Shown here in pieces: positions 25,398 through 32,877 of a stretch of DNA of 44,385 nucleotides. The notes beneath the pieces are model-generated. The model was not told where the DNA came from, made no database searches, and saw only the letters and a program-made list of their open reading frames with translations. The translations under genes and the position numbers were made by a program. This stretch comes from CAYSRM01 sp964475205. Lineage in GTDB: Bacteria > Verrucomicrobiota > Kiritimatiellia > UBA8416 > CAYSRM01. The stretch covers positions 1 to 44,385 of the forward strand of contig CAYYVQ010000016.1 of the NCBI GenBank assembly GCA_964475205.1, read 5' to 3'. Position 1 is the first letter of the stretch, and every line of letters begins with the position of its first letter.

Positions 25398-25482
25398 ACC
25401 ACTGATTGCACTGATAACACGGATTTCTGTTTTATATCCATCATTCTTATGCTTTATCCGTGTAATCCGTGTTATCTGTGGT
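25398..25482. repeat. Long imperfect inverted repeat
   Basis: Two 27-bp arms (25398-25424 and 25456-25482) match in inverted orientation at 22 of 27 positions, with a 31-bp A/T-rich spacer. The right arm has a 27-of-30 copy at 17891-17920. There is no open reading frame inside. This looks like a small non-autonomous dispersed repeat. Confidence 0.75.
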
Positions 25483-25503
25483 TAAACCTATAAAGAGCAG
25501 TTG

Positions 25504-25694
25504 AACCACGAATGCACACCTGTCTGCGTGCGGACACGCACAGGCAGGCGAATAGACACGAATAAATGAGGGTATTATCCACAATGCAACTGCACCCATT
25601 TGGTGCAGGGTTCAATGTGCTCATGAAGTTTTCTTTTGATGCTTTTTCCAGCTATTTCAAAACATTAGTGCTATTTAGTGTCCATTAGTGGTTT
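25504..25694. repeat. Second inverted repeat interrupted by a palindrome
   Basis: The left arm (25504-25567) pairs with 25662-25694 once the block 25520-25548 is removed: AACCACGAATGCACAC plus GAATAGACACGAAT on one side against AACCACTAATGGACAC plus TAAATAGCACTAAT read from the other strand. The spacer holds a hairpin at 25590-25608 with a perfect 7-bp stem (CTGCACC/GGTGCAG). Confidence 0.6.
25520..25548. repeat. REP-like palindrome inserted in the left arm of the older repeat
   Basis: The 29-bp block folds into a hairpin: GCGTG/CACGC plus T-A next to a CGGA loop, a 2-nt bulge, then six further pairs including one G-T. It interrupts an arm that is otherwise continuous with its partner at 25662-25694, so it appears to have been inserted later. 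Borders are uncertain by one or two bases. Confidence 0.6.
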
Positions 25695-25753
25695 TCTACT
25701 GCCGGATTCAGGCTGAATTTCCTTCTTGTGAATAATCCAGGCTAATTCCCGGC

Positions 25754-25782
25754 TTGACATCGGGCGGATTGTTCAATAGCTT
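25754..25782 (+). promoter_or_regulatory. Candidate promoter of the lipoprotein gene, predicting a leaderless mRNA
   Basis: A perfect TTGACA (25754-25759) is followed after 17 bp by TAGCTT (25777-25782). Six bp separate the -10 box from the ATG at 25789, which has no ribosome binding site. Confidence 0.5.
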
Positions 25783-25788
25783 AACGCT

Positions 25789-26166
25789 ATGAATCGCTTT
25801 GTTTATACAATTTTATCTATTGCTGCGGTGTCTGTTTTAATGATAGCAGTTTTCTGCAGTTGCGACGTCGAGCCGACATCGGAAAATCCCCTGATAACCC
25901 CTGACAGCGCAACAGTAAACCAGAAAGGCGATACGGTCACATTTACCGCCAATGAAGGATATGAATATAGCTGGAGCCTGAATAACGAAACCCTTGGCAG
26001 ATTGTCGTCAAGATCAGGAAGAACGACCACATACACCAGCGAGTTTGTTCCGAGCAGCAACGCGGCAGTGCAGGTTGTTACACTCACATCCACTATAGAG
26101 ACTACAGGAACAAACAATACCCTTACAAAGACCGCGGAAGCTTTTGTAACTCATACCGCCAACTAG
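25789..26166 (+). CDS. Small predicted lipoprotein, function unknown
   Basis: The product is 125 residues. The N-terminus is hydrophobic (residues 5-23) and ends in a lipobox-like FCSC (Cys ~25), suggesting lipid attachment. The mature part (ITPDSATVNQKGDTVTFTA, then GYEYSWSLNN) reads as one small beta-sandwich or Ig-like domain that is rich in Thr and Ser. It is the only plus-strand gene in the right half of the window. Its stop overlaps the stop of the convergent zinc-ribbon gene by 4 bp. I do not recognise the family. Confidence 0.65.
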   Translation: MNRFVYTILSIAAVSVLMIAVFCSCDVEPTSENPLITPDSATVNQKGDTVTFTANEGYEYSWSLNNETLGRLSSRSGRTTTYTSEFVPSSNAAVQVVTLTSTIETTGTNNTLTKTAEAFVTHTAN

Positions 26167-26486
26167 CCCGCATCCCGGTTCTTGAAATCGTCGCACACGT
26201 CGGTCGCCTCAACTTCCTTTTCATGCAGTCCGCATCTCTGGGTAAAAGGATTTACAACATAATGCGCGCACCGCCTGCATGTATGGATTGCTTCAATATC
26301 ATCAAAAATCGACTGTGTTTCACGTTTCTTAAACTGCACATCTTCAATGTCCCCGTATTCGTGACCGCAAGAAGCGCAGAAAAGACGCTCGCCCGTCTTG
26401 GTGAAATTCTCGTAAACAGGCTTCCTCAGAAGAATGCTTTCTGCCCCGCATTGACTGCATACTATCTCGAGACTTTCTGATGCCAT
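26163..26486 (-). CDS. Small protein with two four-cysteine metal sites
   Basis: The product is 107 residues. The first half has C10-x2-C13 and C37-x2-C40, a zinc-ribbon knuckle pair. The second half has C70-x2-C73, C85 and C98 (TCRRCAHY, TQRCGLH, ATDVCDDF), a spacing that resembles small domains binding zinc or an iron-sulfur cluster. AGAGG lies about 8 nt before the ATG. It is downstream of alaS by 109 bp on the same strand and may be cotranscribed. Function unknown; a nucleic-acid-binding or redox role are both guesses. Confidence 0.7.
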   Translation of the reverse strand: MASESLEIVCSQCGAESILLRKPVYENFTKTGERLFCASCGHEYGDIEDVQFKKRETQSIFDDIEAIHTCRRCAHYVVNPFTQRCGLHEKEVEATDVCDDFKNRDAG

Positions 26487-26595
26487 CTAAAAACCTCTTA
26501 TACTGTGCTTTTAAAAGCGGTTTCCACAGTATTCTCACAGGCGCAACAACAGTTCCGTCCATCTCAGCGGCCTCAAAACAACTGCCGGAAAGCCG

Positions 26596-28383
26596 TTATT
26601 CCAGGATGGCTCGAATACGCCTTACACCGGCGCTTGAAGCTTCTTCCTTCTTAATGCGGAAATGGCCAAGTTCGCCCGTATGGCCTACATGGGGCCCGCC
26701 GCATACTTCGCGGGAAAAATCACCGACAGAGTAGAGTTTGACCTGCTCACCGTACCTGGCGTCAAATAAAGCTGTGGCGCCGCTCTGTTTTGCCTCTTCA
26801 AGTGACATCACCGCCATATCCACCGGCAAATCCTGCTGTATAACTTCGTTAACTTTTTCCTCGACCGCCTTGATCTGTTCCGGGGACATTTTTGACGGAT
26901 GCGAAAAATCAAAACGCAATCGCTCCGGTGTTATATTCGAGCCTTTTTGTTTCACATGTTCGCCCAGCACAAGCTGAAGACTCCTGTGCAGAAGATGTGT
27001 AGCGGTATGCAAACGCTTCGTTGCTTCAGAAGTATCCGCCAGTCCGCCCTTGAACGCCTTCTCCGCCCCTTTCCTTGACACCTCCCGATGTTTATTGAAC
27101 GCCTTTTCAAAACCTTTTCTATCCACCTGGATCCCATTCTCCTGGCAGATTTCTTCTGTAAACTCAAGCGGAAACCCGTAGGTATCATAAAGCTTGAAGG
27201 CAACCCTTCCCGACACTTCGTTCTGATTGTGTTCTTTAAGCGACTTCACAACTTTATCAAGTTCCGCCATGCCTTTGTTTAAAGTCTTTTCAAATTTCTG
27301 CTCTTCATCTGAAAGTTCGCTGCATATACGCTCCCTGTTCTTTTGAAGCTCCGGATATATGTGCCTGTAGCCTGCAATAACTCCATCGGCCATTCTGCCA
27401 AGAGAACCCTCCGGAATGCCAAGCTGCTTGGAATAACGCACAGCACGACGTATTAGCCGCCGCAATACATAACCCTGCCCCAGATTCCCAGGAGCCACCC
27501 CGCATTCATCGCCAAGTATGAATACTGCGCTGCGCACATGATCTGATATTATGCGCACGGACTTTATTTCCTGTTCATCGCCCTCCGCTGCAAGGCCGGC
27601 GCTATCTTTGATAGCCTCTATAATCGGAGCGAACAGTTCAGTCTCATATACGCTGTCTTTCCCCTGAAGCATGGCAACAGTTCTCTCAACACCCATACCG
27701 GTATCAACATTGTGCTGTTTCAACGGGCGGAATGAACCGTCGGGCTTCTTCTCATACTGCATAAACACATCATTCCATATTTCAAAAAATTTACCGCATG
27801 AACAACCCGGTCTGCAGTCCGGCCCGCACATTTCACGGCCTGTATCGACGAACATCTCCGTATCAGGTCCGCAAGGTCCTGAATCTCCGGGCAGCCCCCA
27901 CCAGTTATCCGAACGGGGAAGCGGAAAAATCCGCTCTTCCGGAATGCCCAATTTCTTCCAAACTCGGATTGATTCCTCGTCCAGAGGCGCAGTATCATCT
28001 CCACTGAAAACTGTTATAAACAGCTTGGAAGGATCAAAGTCCAGATAACTTCCGGACGTCAGAAATTCGTAAGACCATTCTATAGTCTCTTTCTTGAAAT
28101 AATCTCCCAGGGACCAGTTGCCAAGCATCTCAAAAAAAGTTAAGTGTGTGGGATCCCCGACATCATCAATGTCGCCGGTGCGTATGCATTTCTGACAATT
28201 ACACAGTCGCCTGCCGGCCGGATGAGGCTCGCCCAGCAGGTAAGGCACCAGCGGGTGCATTCCAGCGGTAGTAAAAAGAACGGAAGGATCATTTTCCGGC
28301 ATCAATGATCCACCTGAAATCACAGTGTGCCCTTTGCTCTTGAAAAACTCAAGGTACATCTTTCTCAAATCATCAGCGGTCAT
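26596..28383 (-). CDS. alaS: Alanyl-tRNA synthetase, short form without the C-Ala domain
   Basis: The product is 595 residues against ~875 in E. coli. The class II catalytic core (residues ~1-240) is intact, starting at MTADDLRKMYLEFFKSKGH with FTTAGMHPLVPYLLGE and the GMGVERTVAML motif. The tRNA-binding middle domain follows, then the editing domain with its zinc ligands HTATH and CGGPH. The protein stops right after the editing domain (RRIRAILE) and lacks the DHHA1/C-Ala region used for dimerisation and tRNA handling. Short AlaRS forms of this size are known, for example in spirochaetes. A weak AGGGAGA lies ~12 nt upstream of the ATG at 28383; the in-frame start at 28431 is less likely. Confidence 0.95.
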   Translation of the reverse strand: MTADDLRKMYLEFFKSKGHTVISGGSLMPENDPSVLFTTAGMHPLVPYLLGEPHPAGRRLCNCQKCIRTGDIDDVGDPTHLTFFEMLGNWSLGDYFKKETIEWSYEFLTSGSYLDFDPSKLFITVFSGDDTAPLDEESIRVWKKLGIPEERIFPLPRSDNWWGLPGDSGPCGPDTEMFVDTGREMCGPDCRPGCSCGKFFEIWNDVFMQYEKKPDGSFRPLKQHNVDTGMGVERTVAMLQGKDSVYETELFAPIIEAIKDSAGLAAEGDEQEIKSVRIISDHVRSAVFILGDECGVAPGNLGQGYVLRRLIRRAVRYSKQLGIPEGSLGRMADGVIAGYRHIYPELQKNRERICSELSDEEQKFEKTLNKGMAELDKVVKSLKEHNQNEVSGRVAFKLYDTYGFPLEFTEEICQENGIQVDRKGFEKAFNKHREVSRKGAEKAFKGGLADTSEATKRLHTATHLLHRSLQLVLGEHVKQKGSNITPERLRFDFSHPSKMSPEQIKAVEEKVNEVIQQDLPVDMAVMSLEEAKQSGATALFDARYGEQVKLYSVGDFSREVCGGPHVGHTGELGHFRIKKEEASSAGVRRIRAILE

Positions 28384-28469
28384 ATGTATACAATTCTCCC
28401 TATCAGAATAAAGATAACATTTTTTCAACAAGGCCGGATGCCCAATTGAAACACTGCCGGGGCGGGCAA

Positions 28470-29483
28470 CTATTCGGCGTCGACCTTTTCCTTGACTTTT
28501 TCAACAATTCGGGCCGTAAGCTCCGAATTCTCTTCCATAACACTCCTTGCCCCTTCGTGGCCCTGTCCAAGCTGTTCGCCATCAAAAGAAAACCAGGAGC
28601 CTCTCTTTTCCACAACACCGTACTTTATAGCCGCGTCAAGAACCGAACCCTCCCAGGAAATTCCCCGGGCATACAAAATATCGAATTCAGCCTCGGTAAA
28701 AGGAGGGGCGACCTTGTTCTTTACAACCTTAACCCGGGTGCGGTTTCCCAGCATCTTCCCGCTCGAATCCTTAATTGCTCCGATTCGCCTTATATCCAGG
28801 CGGACCGATGTGTAAAATTTAAGGGCCCTCCCGCCAGGCGTAGTTTCAGGATTCCCGAACATCACACCGATCTTTTCCCGTATCTGGTTTGTAAAAATGC
28901 AAAGCGTTCTGGACTGGGAAATGGCGCCTGTCAGCTTTCTCAACGCCTGCGACATGAGCCTGGCCTGCAGTCCAACATGCGTATCGCCCATTTCTCCCTC
29001 AAGCTCCGCCCGTGGAGCTAGAGCGGCAACCGAATCTATCACAACTACATCCAGCGCGTTGCTTCGCACCAGCGTCTCGGCAATGTTCAACGCCTCTTCT
29101 CCGGAGGCCGGCTGAGAAACAAGAAGTTCATCAACATTGACCCCTATCCGCTTTGCATAAGCAGGATCCATTGCATGCTCAGCGTCAATAAACGCCGCAA
29201 GTCCATTGTTTTTCTGGGCGTTGGCTACAATGTGCAAAGTCAGGGTAGTCTTGCCAGAGGCCTCAGGTCCGAAAATCTCCACAACTCTTCCCCTGGGCAG
29301 GCCTCCTATGCCCAGAGCAAGGTCCAGCGAGAAAGATCCCGTCGATACACTGGCTACGTCTGCAATAACGCCTCCTTCGCCCATTCGCATGATGGCTCCA
29401 TCGCCGTATTCCTTCCTGATTTGCGACAGCACCGCATCCAGGTCCTTTGGATATTCCTTCTGAGCTTTCTGTTTCTTAGCCAT
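28470..29483 (-). CDS. recA: Recombinase RecA
   Basis: The product is 337 residues. RecA forms filaments on single-stranded DNA for strand exchange and for SOS cleavage of LexA. Walker A GPEASGKTT is at 72-80; VVVIDSVAAL (Walker B), the L1/L2 loop region (EGEMGDTHVGLQARLMSQAL; TNQIREKIGVMFGNPETTPGG) and the C-terminal acidic tail are present. AAGGAG with 6-nt spacing fixes the start at 29483. I saw no LexA-type operator in the 67-bp gap upstream, and the gene probably shares a transcript with pncC. Confidence 0.98.
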   Translation of the reverse strand: MAKKQKAQKEYPKDLDAVLSQIRKEYGDGAIMRMGEGGVIADVASVSTGSFSLDLALGIGGLPRGRVVEIFGPEASGKTTLTLHIVANAQKNNGLAAFIDAEHAMDPAYAKRIGVNVDELLVSQPASGEEALNIAETLVRSNALDVVVIDSVAALAPRAELEGEMGDTHVGLQARLMSQALRKLTGAISQSRTLCIFTNQIREKIGVMFGNPETTPGGRALKFYTSVRLDIRRIGAIKDSSGKMLGNRTRVKVVKNKVAPPFTEAEFDILYARGISWEGSVLDAAIKYGVVEKRGSWFSFDGEQLGQGHEGARSVMEENSELTARIVEKVKEKVDAE

Positions 29484-29550
29484 AACCAACTCCTTGGTTT
29501 TCTCTTCTGATTCAAAAATCCGCCAAATTGCCATCAATATCAGCCGATTG

Positions 29551-30048
29551 TCATTTTTCCTGAATTCCGCGCAAGTGCTCCACAATCATCTCCAGCGCGC
29601 CGCAGGCTGCCTGCTTTTTAACGCTGTGCCGTTCACCGCTGAACACCGAACGGCATACAACGCTGTCCTCGCTCGTGTTTAAAGCAGTATAAACCAGTCC
29701 AACCGGCTTCTCCTCCGTTCCCCCGCCCGGTCCGGCAATGCCCGTAAGCGCAACAGAAATCTGAGCGCCAAACCTGTCGCGAACACCAACAGCCATCTCG
29801 GCTGCCACCACGTCGCTGACCGCTCCTTCCGCTTTGATCGACTCCCTGTTTACCCCAAGGGTTCTGATCTTAACTTCATCGGAATATGCAATTACACCGC
29901 CTGAAAAATACAAGGAACTGCCCGCCACACTGGTGATAAGATGTCCGAGAAGTCCGCCAGTGCACGACTCCGCGGTTGCGAGTTTCCACCCGAGTCGGGT
30001 AAGCAGCAGGGCTGCCTCCTTCTGTATTTTCAGATATTCATGTTCCAC
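29551..30048 (-). CDS. pncC: Nicotinamide-nucleotide amidase (CinA C-terminal family)
   Basis: The product is 165 residues, the stand-alone CinA C-terminal domain. It deamidates NMN to NaMN in the pyridine nucleotide salvage cycle. The TAESCTGG motif with catalytic Ser28 and the ALTGIAGPGGG motif are present. The start codon is GTG (30046-30048) with GGGAG 7 nt upstream; no in-frame ATG is near. Adjacency to recA is common in bacteria. galE ends 12 bp upstream. Confidence 0.93.
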   Translation of the reverse strand: MEHEYLKIQKEAALLLTRLGWKLATAESCTGGLLGHLITSVAGSSLYFSGGVIAYSDEVKIRTLGVNRESIKAEGAVSDVVAAEMAVGVRDRFGAQISVALTGIAGPGGGTEEKPVGLVYTALNTSEDSVVCRSVFSGERHSVKKQAACGALEMIVEHLRGIQEK

Positions 30049-30060
30049 TGATCACTCCCG

Positions 30061-31047
30061 TTAAGCGTGCTGCTCCTTGCAGCCATAACCGCCGGGATAC
30101 TCCTGAAGCCATAGCCACGCGCTCTCTATTATGCTTTTAAGGTCACTGTGATGCAAATCCCAATCAAGCTCGTTGCGGGCTTTATTATTGCCTGCCACAA
30201 GGCGCGCAGGATCTCCGGGTCTTCTTGGCGCAATACAGGCCGGTATGTCGCGGCCGGTTACCTCCCTGGCCGTGGACACAACCTCGTTTACGGAATACCC
30301 CCGGCCCGAGCCCAGGTTGAAGGCTCCAGTCACTTTTCTCTCCAGGGCATTTAAATGCGCCATCGCAAGATCCGACACATGAATATAGTCCCGGATGCAT
30401 GTTCCGTCGGGTGTATCATAATCGTCGCCGAAAATCTGCACGCGCTCTTTCTCGCCGGCAGCAACCGCCAGAACGTTAGGGATCAAATGCGTCTCAGGGT
30501 AGTGGTCCTCTCCAAACTGGCCGGTTGCGCCGCAAGCATTGAAATATCGCAAAAAGACCGGTTCAATTCCGCACAACCTGTTGTACCATGAAAGAATCCG
30601 CTCAAGCATCAACTTCGACTCGCCATAAGGGTTGGCAGGATCCTGGATCATTTCCTCTGTTATAGGAATTCCCCCGGGATCTCCGTACGTGGCACAGGTT
30701 GAAGAAAAAACTATTTTCGGTACACCTTCTTTAGCCATTGCTTCGACAAGATTCTGGCCGCCTCCCACGTTGTTGCTGAAATACATGCCGGGCTGCTGCA
30801 TGGATTCTCCGACCAGGGCATACGCGGCAAAATGCAACACCGCGTCAGGCATAAAGTCTTTAACAACCCCTGATATGGCATCACTGTCGCGCAGGTCCCC
30901 TTTCACAAAAGCCGCCCGCCCGTCAATCGCTTCTTTATGGCCTCTCTCAAGATTATCAAAAACTACAACCCGGTGCCCCTTGTCAAGAAGCAGTTCTGAG
31001 GTCACGCTTCCAATATATCCGGCTCCGCCTGTAATCAAGGCCTTCAT
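30061..31047 (-). CDS. galE: UDP-glucose 4-epimerase
   Basis: The product is 328 residues of the extended SDR family. NAD binding is shown by GGAGYIG (7-13), and the catalytic Y141-x3-K145 is in YGESK, with the partner Ser/Thr in SSTCATYG. It interconverts UDP-glucose and UDP-galactose (or the N-acetyl forms) for surface polysaccharide or lipopolysaccharide. AAGGAG for its start lies in the last codons of lpxD, 8 bp upstream, so both are cotranscribed and connect to envelope synthesis. Confidence 0.93.
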   Translation of the reverse strand: MKALITGGAGYIGSVTSELLLDKGHRVVVFDNLERGHKEAIDGRAAFVKGDLRDSDAISGVVKDFMPDAVLHFAAYALVGESMQQPGMYFSNNVGGGQNLVEAMAKEGVPKIVFSSTCATYGDPGGIPITEEMIQDPANPYGESKLMLERILSWYNRLCGIEPVFLRYFNACGATGQFGEDHYPETHLIPNVLAVAAGEKERVQIFGDDYDTPDGTCIRDYIHVSDLAMAHLNALERKVTGAFNLGSGRGYSVNEVVSTAREVTGRDIPACIAPRRPGDPARLVAGNNKARNELDWDLHHSDLKSIIESAWLWLQEYPGGYGCKEQHA

Positions 31048-31055
31048 ATCAACGA

Positions 31056-32105
31056 TTACTCCTTTTTAACCCCGTCATCAGAGGCAATCCGCTTTTCCAA
31101 TTCCCTGATCCTTTTCTCCATGCAGCGCAGATCATCTCTTCGCCTGTGAAGCCGCCTGTATTCTCCCTGCAGTTTCATCTGTTTCCTGTGGTCTTCGGCG
31201 GGGAAACCCGAAACATAAGAACCGTCAGGCAGATCTTTTGTCACGCCGGCCTTGCCAAACACAACCGAATTGTCGCCCACTCGAAGGTGCCCGGCAGCCC
31301 CTGACTGACCTGCCATCTGAACATTACTTCCGATCGTTGAGCTTCCAGATATGCCAACCAGCGCAGCAATAGCGGTGTCTTCGCCGATCTTAACGTTATG
31401 AGCTATCTGAACAAGATTATCTATTTTGGCGCCGTTTCCGATACTTGTGGCGCCGACCCTGGCCCTGTCAATAGTCGTATTTGCGCCTATTTCAACATCA
31501 TCGCCAATCCGTACCATTCCGATTTGCGGAATCTTGCGCCACTTTCCCGCTTCACGGTAGTATCCGAAACCGTCGCTTCCAATCACCGCGCCGCAATGAA
31601 TAATGGCTCTGTCTCCTATTTCAACATCCTCTCGAATACTGACCCCGGGATGCACCCTGCAATCCGCTCCTATCCGGCTGCGATCCCCGACATAGCATCT
31701 TGCGCCAATGACTGTTCCCTCCCCGATCGAACACCCCGGCGCAATAACGCAATAAGGTCCTATACTCACCTTTTTGCCCGGCTTGACATCCCCTGCAATA
31801 ATTGCAGTGGGATGGACACCAGGCTCAAAGGGTTCTTCGGGAAACAACAATCCGGCAACAGAAGCAAACCCTTTGTTGGGATCCGCAACACGAATGACCG
31901 TGCAGTTTAAAGGCACATCGGCGCTTTCATCCGCAACTATTGCGCCCGCCCCCGAAGCCCTGACCCTGGAAGCATATTTCTCGCTTGATACAAACGTTAT
32001 GTCACCTGCACCTGCATCATCGAGGCCGGCCATGCCACTTATATCAACAGAACCATCACCCTCAACACGGCCTCCTATTTTCTCAGCTATCTCCTGTACA
32101 GTCAT
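31056..32105 (-). CDS. lpxD: UDP-3-O-acylglucosamine N-acyltransferase
   Basis: The product is 349 residues. LpxD adds the N-linked acyl chain in lipid A synthesis, evidence for a lipopolysaccharide outer membrane. An N-terminal uridine-binding domain (1-~95) is followed by left-handed beta-helix hexapeptide repeats (~97-300, many I-G-x4 units) with the catalytic His in VQIAHNVKIG. The C-terminal ~45 residues are very basic and predicted helical (RRLHRRRDD, EKRIRELEKRI), as in the trimerising helices of other LpxD proteins. It follows skp by 19 bp, as in many diderms. Confidence 0.95.
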   Translation of the reverse strand: MTVQEIAEKIGGRVEGDGSVDISGMAGLDDAGAGDITFVSSEKYASRVRASGAGAIVADESADVPLNCTVIRVADPNKGFASVAGLLFPEEPFEPGVHPTAIIAGDVKPGKKVSIGPYCVIAPGCSIGEGTVIGARCYVGDRSRIGADCRVHPGVSIREDVEIGDRAIIHCGAVIGSDGFGYYREAGKWRKIPQIGMVRIGDDVEIGANTTIDRARVGATSIGNGAKIDNLVQIAHNVKIGEDTAIAALVGISGSSTIGSNVQMAGQSGAAGHLRVGDNSVVFGKAGVTKDLPDGSYVSGFPAEDHRKQMKLQGEYRRLHRRRDDLRCMEKRIRELEKRIASDDGVKKE

Positions 32106-32124
32106 AGCTTATCCGCCTTGAGCT

Positions 32125-32733
32125 TTATTCGGATTTGTCCCCGGATTCATCCGTCGATTTTTCTGTTCCGTTTTCTATAACGTTTTTTATAACCTCGGCG
32201 GTGATATCCAGCGCAGAGTCGCTGTAAACAATGACTTCAATGCCGTCAACTCCCAGGCCGCTGGAATTAACAACCAGATCATACCCCTTTTTGCCGGCAT
32301 ATTCCCCTATTTTCTCGCGCAACTTTGAAATTACCCGCCTGTGAACCCTGACTCGCTGTTCTCTGAGCTGATTGCGACGTTCCATTACGGTTCTCTGCAT
32401 CTTGTCCTGGTAATCCTGGAGTTCAGCTAGTTTTTCCTCTGCCTCTTCAACTTTTTGGCTTCTGCCTTTCTCGCTGAGCGCCTGGTTTCTTGCATCGTTC
32501 TTTGCTTCCTCGAATTCAGCCATGAGTTTGTTGCGCTTATCTATCATTTCTTCCCGCTCAGACTTCAAATCCATTTCCTGCTTTTCCACAAAGTCTTCAA
32601 CCCTGTCTACGTCAGGAGAAGCTTCCATGATTTTCTCCATATCGACTACAGCAACACGCTGTTCAGCAAATGCTGCGGAAGCGCCGACACATCCGGCAAT
32701 AATCAGCGGCAAAACAAAAAGATTTTTTTTCAT
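32125..32733 (-). CDS. skp: Periplasmic chaperone Skp/OmpH
   Basis: The product is 202 residues. A signal peptide (cleavage after AAFA, residue ~23) precedes an all-helical, strongly charged coiled-coil tentacle (residues ~45-130) and the short beta segments of the trimer body. Skp holds unfolded outer-membrane proteins in the periplasm. Of the two adjacent ATGs (32736, 32733) the second has better spacing from GAGGAG. bamA-skp-lpxD is the standard outer-membrane biogenesis order. Confidence 0.92.
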   Translation of the reverse strand: MKKNLFVLPLIIAGCVGASAAFAEQRVAVVDMEKIMEASPDVDRVEDFVEKQEMDLKSEREEMIDKRNKLMAEFEEAKNDARNQALSEKGRSQKVEEAEEKLAELQDYQDKMQRTVMERRNQLREQRVRVHRRVISKLREKIGEYAGKKGYDLVVNSSGLGVDGIEVIVYSDSALDITAEVIKNVIENGTEKSTDESGDKSE

Positions 32734-32832
32734 CATCGTCTCCTCTTCTCTTATTTCTACTCAAAAAACACACGACAACCGCAAACCCCTCAAATTCCCA
32801 CTTCTTCCCTTGATCATTGAATATTCCGTGTT

Positions 32833-32848
32833 GGAACGGGACCGTTCC
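32833..32848. repeat. Short perfect palindrome between bamA and skp
   Basis: GGAACGG (32833-32839) and CCGTTCC (32842-32848) are separated by 2 bp. It lies in the 144-bp gap after bamA. As RNA it would form a tight hairpin with no T-run next to it. It might be a protein-binding operator or a processing site. The rest of the gap is purine-rich with no gene. Confidence 0.45.
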
Positions 32849-32877
32849 CCCTCCCCACCAATGACCTCTTCTCCCCC

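Larger units (their letters stand above)
25231..25788. other. 558-bp intergenic region filled with inverted repeats
   Basis: No gene is seen. The contents in order are: a short hairpin at 25327-25344 (CCAGG/CCTGG), a long inverted repeat at 25398-25482, a second and older one at 25504-25694 with a palindrome inserted at 25520-25548, a 7-bp hairpin at 25590-25608, and the promoter of the lipoprotein gene at 25754-25782. Separate entries describe these. Confidence 0.7.

Noticed and set aside
25231..25788. CRISPR array or attachment site in the repeat-rich spacer
   Set aside because: The repeats are inverted, differ in length and are not evenly spaced. No cas or integrase gene is near.
29484..29550. 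LexA/SOS operator upstream of recA
   Set aside because: I looked for CTGT-N8-ACAG and GAAC-type boxes in the gap and found none. recA is probably transcribed with pncC.
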